From an uncultured Erysipelotrichaceae bacterium (GTDB taxonomy: Bacteria; Bacillota_I; Bacilli_A; Erysipelotrichales; Coprobacillaceae), in assembly GCA_900544435.1 (NCBI GenBank), contig UQVG01000086.1, forward strand, positions 1 to 7,891: 7,891 nt of DNA, written 5' to 3'. Shown here piece after piece: positions 5,692 through 7,891 of the stretch; the stretch's first letter is position 1; each line of letters begins with the position of its first letter. The translations under genes and the position numbers were made by a program. The notes under the pieces were generated by a model. That model saw only the letters and a list, made by a program, of their open reading frames with translations, was not told the DNA's origin and made no database searches.

Positions 5692-6396
5692 ATGGCAGAA
5701 TTATTGTATGAAGGAAAAGCAAAACAAGTTTACAAAACAGACAAGGAAGATGAATATTTAATTCATTATAAAGATGATGCAACAGCAGGTAATGGTGTTA
5801 AGCATGATAAGTTTGAGGGTAAAGGTGTTTTAAATAATACAATTTCTTGTATTATCTTTGATATGTTAGAAGAAGCTGGAATCAAAACACACATGATTAA
5901 AAAATTAAATGAAAGAGATATCTTAGTTAAAAAAGTAGATATCTTCCCATTAGAAGTTATTGTTAGAAATATTACAACTGGGTCTTTTTGTAAAAGATTA
6001 GGGGCGCCTGAAGGGATTGTTTTAGATGAACCAATCTTTGAAATGAGTTATAAAAATGATGAATACGGTGATCCATTAATTAATGATGATCACGCTGTTG
6101 CTTTAAAACTTGCAACAAGAGAAGAATTAGCATACATTAAAGAAACAACATTAAAAATCAATGAATTATTAAAAGAATTCTTCTTATCAATGAATTTAAA
6201 ACTTGTTGATTTTAAAATTGAATTTGGTAAAACAGCTGATGGTACAATTTTATTAGCTGATGAAATTTCACCAGATTCATGTCGTTTATGGGATGTTGAT
6301 ACAAACCAAAAATATGATAAAGATGTATTTAGACAAGATATTGGAGATTTAATTGAAACTTATAAAGCAGTTCTAGCAAGAATGCAAAATAAATAA
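5692..6396 (+). CDS. purC: SAICAR synthetase
   Basis: PurC condenses CAIR, the PurE product, with aspartate using ATP to form SAICAR. At 234 residues it is the compact bacterial single-domain form. Motifs are LYEGKAKQVYKT (5-16, N-terminal ATP-binding strand/loop), DDATAGNG (28-35), signature PLEVIVRN (86-93) followed by ITTGSFCKRLG, signature LVDFKIEFG (171-179), and LADEISPDSCRLWD (188-201) with the metal/ATP-site acidic residues. The start ATG 5692 is preceded by a purine-rich AGGGGGAA (5677-5684) that overlaps the purE stop, and only 13 bases separate the genes, so the two consecutive pathway enzymes are tightly co-expressed. Nothing is missing or odd. Confidence 0.97.
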   Translation: MAELLYEGKAKQVYKTDKEDEYLIHYKDDATAGNGVKHDKFEGKGVLNNTISCIIFDMLEEAGIKTHMIKKLNERDILVKKVDIFPLEVIVRNITTGSFCKRLGAPEGIVLDEPIFEMSYKNDEYGDPLINDDHAVALKLATREELAYIKETTLKINELLKEFFLSMNLKLVDFKIEFGKTADGTILLADEISPDSCRLWDVDTNQKYDKDVFRQDIGDLIETYKAVLARMQNK

Positions 6397-6411
6397 TTAA
6401 GGAGAACAAAG

Positions 6412-7437
6412 ATGGATTACAAAAAAGCTGGAGTCGATATTGAAGCAGGTTATAAATCAGTAGAATTAATGAAAGAACATGTTAAAAAAACAATGCGTCC
6501 TGAAGTTTTAGGAGGACTTGGTGGTTTTGCTGGTGCTTTTGATTTAAGTGGAATTAAAAATATGGAAGAACCGGTTTTATTATCAGGAACAGACGGTTGT
6601 GGAACAAAAGTAAAACTTGCTTTTGTGATGGATAAACACGATACAATTGGTATTGATGCTGTAGCGATGTGTGTCAATGATATTGCTTGTTCTGGAGGAG
6701 AACCACTTTTCTTCTTAGATTATATTGCTTGTGGTAAAAACTATCCTGAAAAGATTGCTTCCATTGTAAGTGGTGTTGCAGAAGGGTGTTTACAATCTGA
6801 ATGTGCTTTAGTTGGTGGTGAAACTGCTGAACATCCTGGTTTAATGCCTGAAGATGATTATGATTTAGCTGGTTTTGCTGTAGGTGTTGTTGATAAAAAA
6901 GATATTATTGATGGTTCAACAATTAAAGCAGGAGATACACTTATTGGTATTGCTTCAAGTGGTGTTCATTCAAATGGTTTTTCACTTGTTAGAAAAGTGT
7001 TTGAAATGACAAAAGAATCATTAGATACATACTATGATGAATTAGGAAAAACTTTAGGAGAAGCTTTAATTGAACCAACACGTATTTATGTAAAAGCTTT
7101 AAAAAATGTAAAAAATGCGGGTGTTAGAATTAAAGGATGCTCTCATATTACAGGTGGAGGTTTCTTTGAAAATGTACCTAGAATGCTTCCTGAAAATGTA
7201 AGAGCAATCATTAAAAAAGAAAGTTATCCAGTACCAGCTTTATTTGATTTAATTCAAAAAAATGGAAATATTGAAGAACATATGATGTACAACACATTCA
7301 ATATGGGTCTTGGTATGGTAATTGCAGTTAATCCAGAAGATGTTGAAACAACAATGAAAGCTATTGAAGATGCAGGAGACAAATGCTACGTTGTTGGAAA
7401 TATCGTTGAAGGAGATAAGGGCGTGGATTTATGCTAA
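6412..7437 (+). CDS. purM: Phosphoribosylformylglycinamidine cyclo-ligase (AIR synthetase)
   Basis: PurM closes FGAM to AIR with ATP, providing the substrate for the PurE step. The 341 residues match the family. Visible motifs are [18 protein letters not shown] (3-20, family Y..AGVDI..G), [13 protein letters not shown] (58-70), [20 protein letters not shown] (80-99, the metal/phosphate site of the PurM/PurL superfamily), GGETAEHPG (135-143) and [13 protein letters not shown]. The ribosome site is AAGGAG (6398-6403), eight bases before the ATG. The purC stop lies 15 bases upstream and the 3' end overlaps purN by seven bases. In many Bacillota purF stands between purC and purM; here it does not. 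Confidence 0.97.
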   Translation: MDYKKAGVDIEAGYKSVELMKEHVKKTMRPEVLGGLGGFAGAFDLSGIKNMEEPVLLSGTDGCGTKVKLAFVMDKHDTIGIDAVAMCVNDIACSGGEPLFFLDYIACGKNYPEKIASIVSGVAEGCLQSECALVGGETAEHPGLMPEDDYDLAGFAVGVVDKKDIIDGSTIKAGDTLIGIASSGVHSNGFSLVRKVFEMTKESLDTYYDELGKTLGEALIEPTRIYVKALKNVKNAGVRIKGCSHITGGGFFENVPRMLPENVRAIIKKESYPVPALFDLIQKNGNIEEHMMYNTFNMGLGMVIAVNPEDVETTMKAIEDAGDKCYVVGNIVEGDKGVDLC

Positions 7438-7891
7438 AATTTGCAGTCTTTGTCTCTGGTGGGGGAACAGATTTACAATCTATTATTGATGCTAAAAACG
7501 AAGGAAAGATCAATGGCGAAATCGCCCTTGTTCTTTCGAATCGTCAAAAGGCTTATGGTTTACAAAGAGCTAAAGATGCTGGTATTGAAACGGCAGTTGT
7601 TAAAAAAGATGATGCTTTGATTGTAAAGATGTTAAAAGAAAGAAATATTGATTTTATTGTATTGGCTGGTTATCTAGCAATTTTAACGGATGAGTTAATC
7701 GATGCATATCCAAATAAAATTATGAACATTCATCCTTCTCTTATTCCTTCTTTTTGTGGACCAGGAATGTATGGAATGCATGTTCATGAAGCTGTATTAC
7801 AACGTGGTGCAAAGGTTTCGGGGGCAACCGTGCACTTTGTTTCAAATATTGTCGATGGGGGACCGATTATTAAACAAGTTGCTTGTGATAT
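7431..7891 (+). CDS. purN: Phosphoribosylglycinamide formyltransferase, 5' part (cut by window end)
   Basis: PurN transfers the formyl group of 10-formyl-THF to GAR, so it uses the product of Fhs, the first gene of this operon. The frame opens at ATG 7431, inside the last codons of purM (seven-base overlap ATGCTAA), with GGAG/AAGG (7411-7420) upstream as ribosome site; overlap implies translational coupling. The 153 visible residues show [11 protein letters not shown] (9-19, phosphate loop), VLAGYLAIL (77-85) and the active-site block NIHPSLIP (99-106) with the catalytic Asn99 and His101. A segment [16 protein letters not shown] follows, like that in clostridial PurN, and then [10 protein letters not shown] with catalytic Asp142. 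The frame is open to the right edge; full-length PurN is about 190-210 residues, so roughly 40-55 are missing from view. Confidence 0.96.
   Translation, partial: MLKFAVFVSGGGTDLQSIIDAKNEGKINGEIALVLSNRQKAYGLQRAKDAGIETAVVKKDDALIVKMLKERNIDFIVLAGYLAILTDELIDAYPNKIMNIHPSLIPSFCGPGMYGMHVHEAVLQRGAKVSGATVHFVSNIVDGGPIIKQVACD

Overview
The window looks like chromosomal DNA of a low-GC Bacillota, probably an anaerobic gut-type Erysipelotrichia or Clostridia relative. That reading rests on the strongly A/T-biased codon use, good Shine-Dalgarno sites, an EFR1-type flavodoxin/ferredoxin protein, a YoaP-domain acetyltransferase, and a purine operon led by formate-tetrahydrofolate ligase behind a ZTP riboswitch. 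The genus is inference; no taxonomic marker is present.

Left part (1-2463), small and partly decayed genes. The 3' end of an EFR1-type 2x[4Fe-4S] protein closes at a long inverted repeat (473-514 region). Facing it on the minus strand is an unlisted C-terminal remnant of the ferrous-iron transporter FeoB (541-1062), which has lost about three quarters of the gene. It abuts a plus-strand scrap that resembles a HAD-family hydrolase (1055-1200), then a terminator-like hairpin. An intact DUF1697 gene (1266-1802) follows. Next is a TetR-type regulator (1909-2463) that reads in one frame from ATG to its natural stop but carries two in-frame TAA codons. Its promoter holds two ACTAA-N5-TTAGT sites whose centres are 21 bp apart. 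Its last stop touches the ATG of an intact GNAT-YoaP acetyltransferase (2464-3207), the presumed target of the regulator.

Right part (3208-7891), a purine/one-carbon operon. A good sigma-A-type promoter (3267-3295) starts a leader that is almost entirely a ZTP (pfl) riboswitch with a 22-bp overlapping intrinsic terminator (3305-3406). Then come fhs, purE, purC, purM and purN (cut by the window end), tightly spaced and all on the plus strand. fhs makes 10-formyl-THF, the cofactor PurN spends. PurE, PurC and PurM are de novo IMP pathway enzymes. Z nucleotides (ZMP/ZTP) build up when 10-formyl-THF is short, so the riboswitch lets the cell switch on cofactor supply and the pathway together. purK and purF are not in the visible cluster, and PurE lacks a normally conserved active-site histidine.

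I saw no CRISPR array, rRNA or tRNA gene, transposase, or obviously novel multi-gene system. The most interesting items are the mutually exclusive riboswitch folds, the divergent PurE, the helically phased twin operator in front of a nonsense-riddled regulator, and the cluster of gene remnants around 541-1200.
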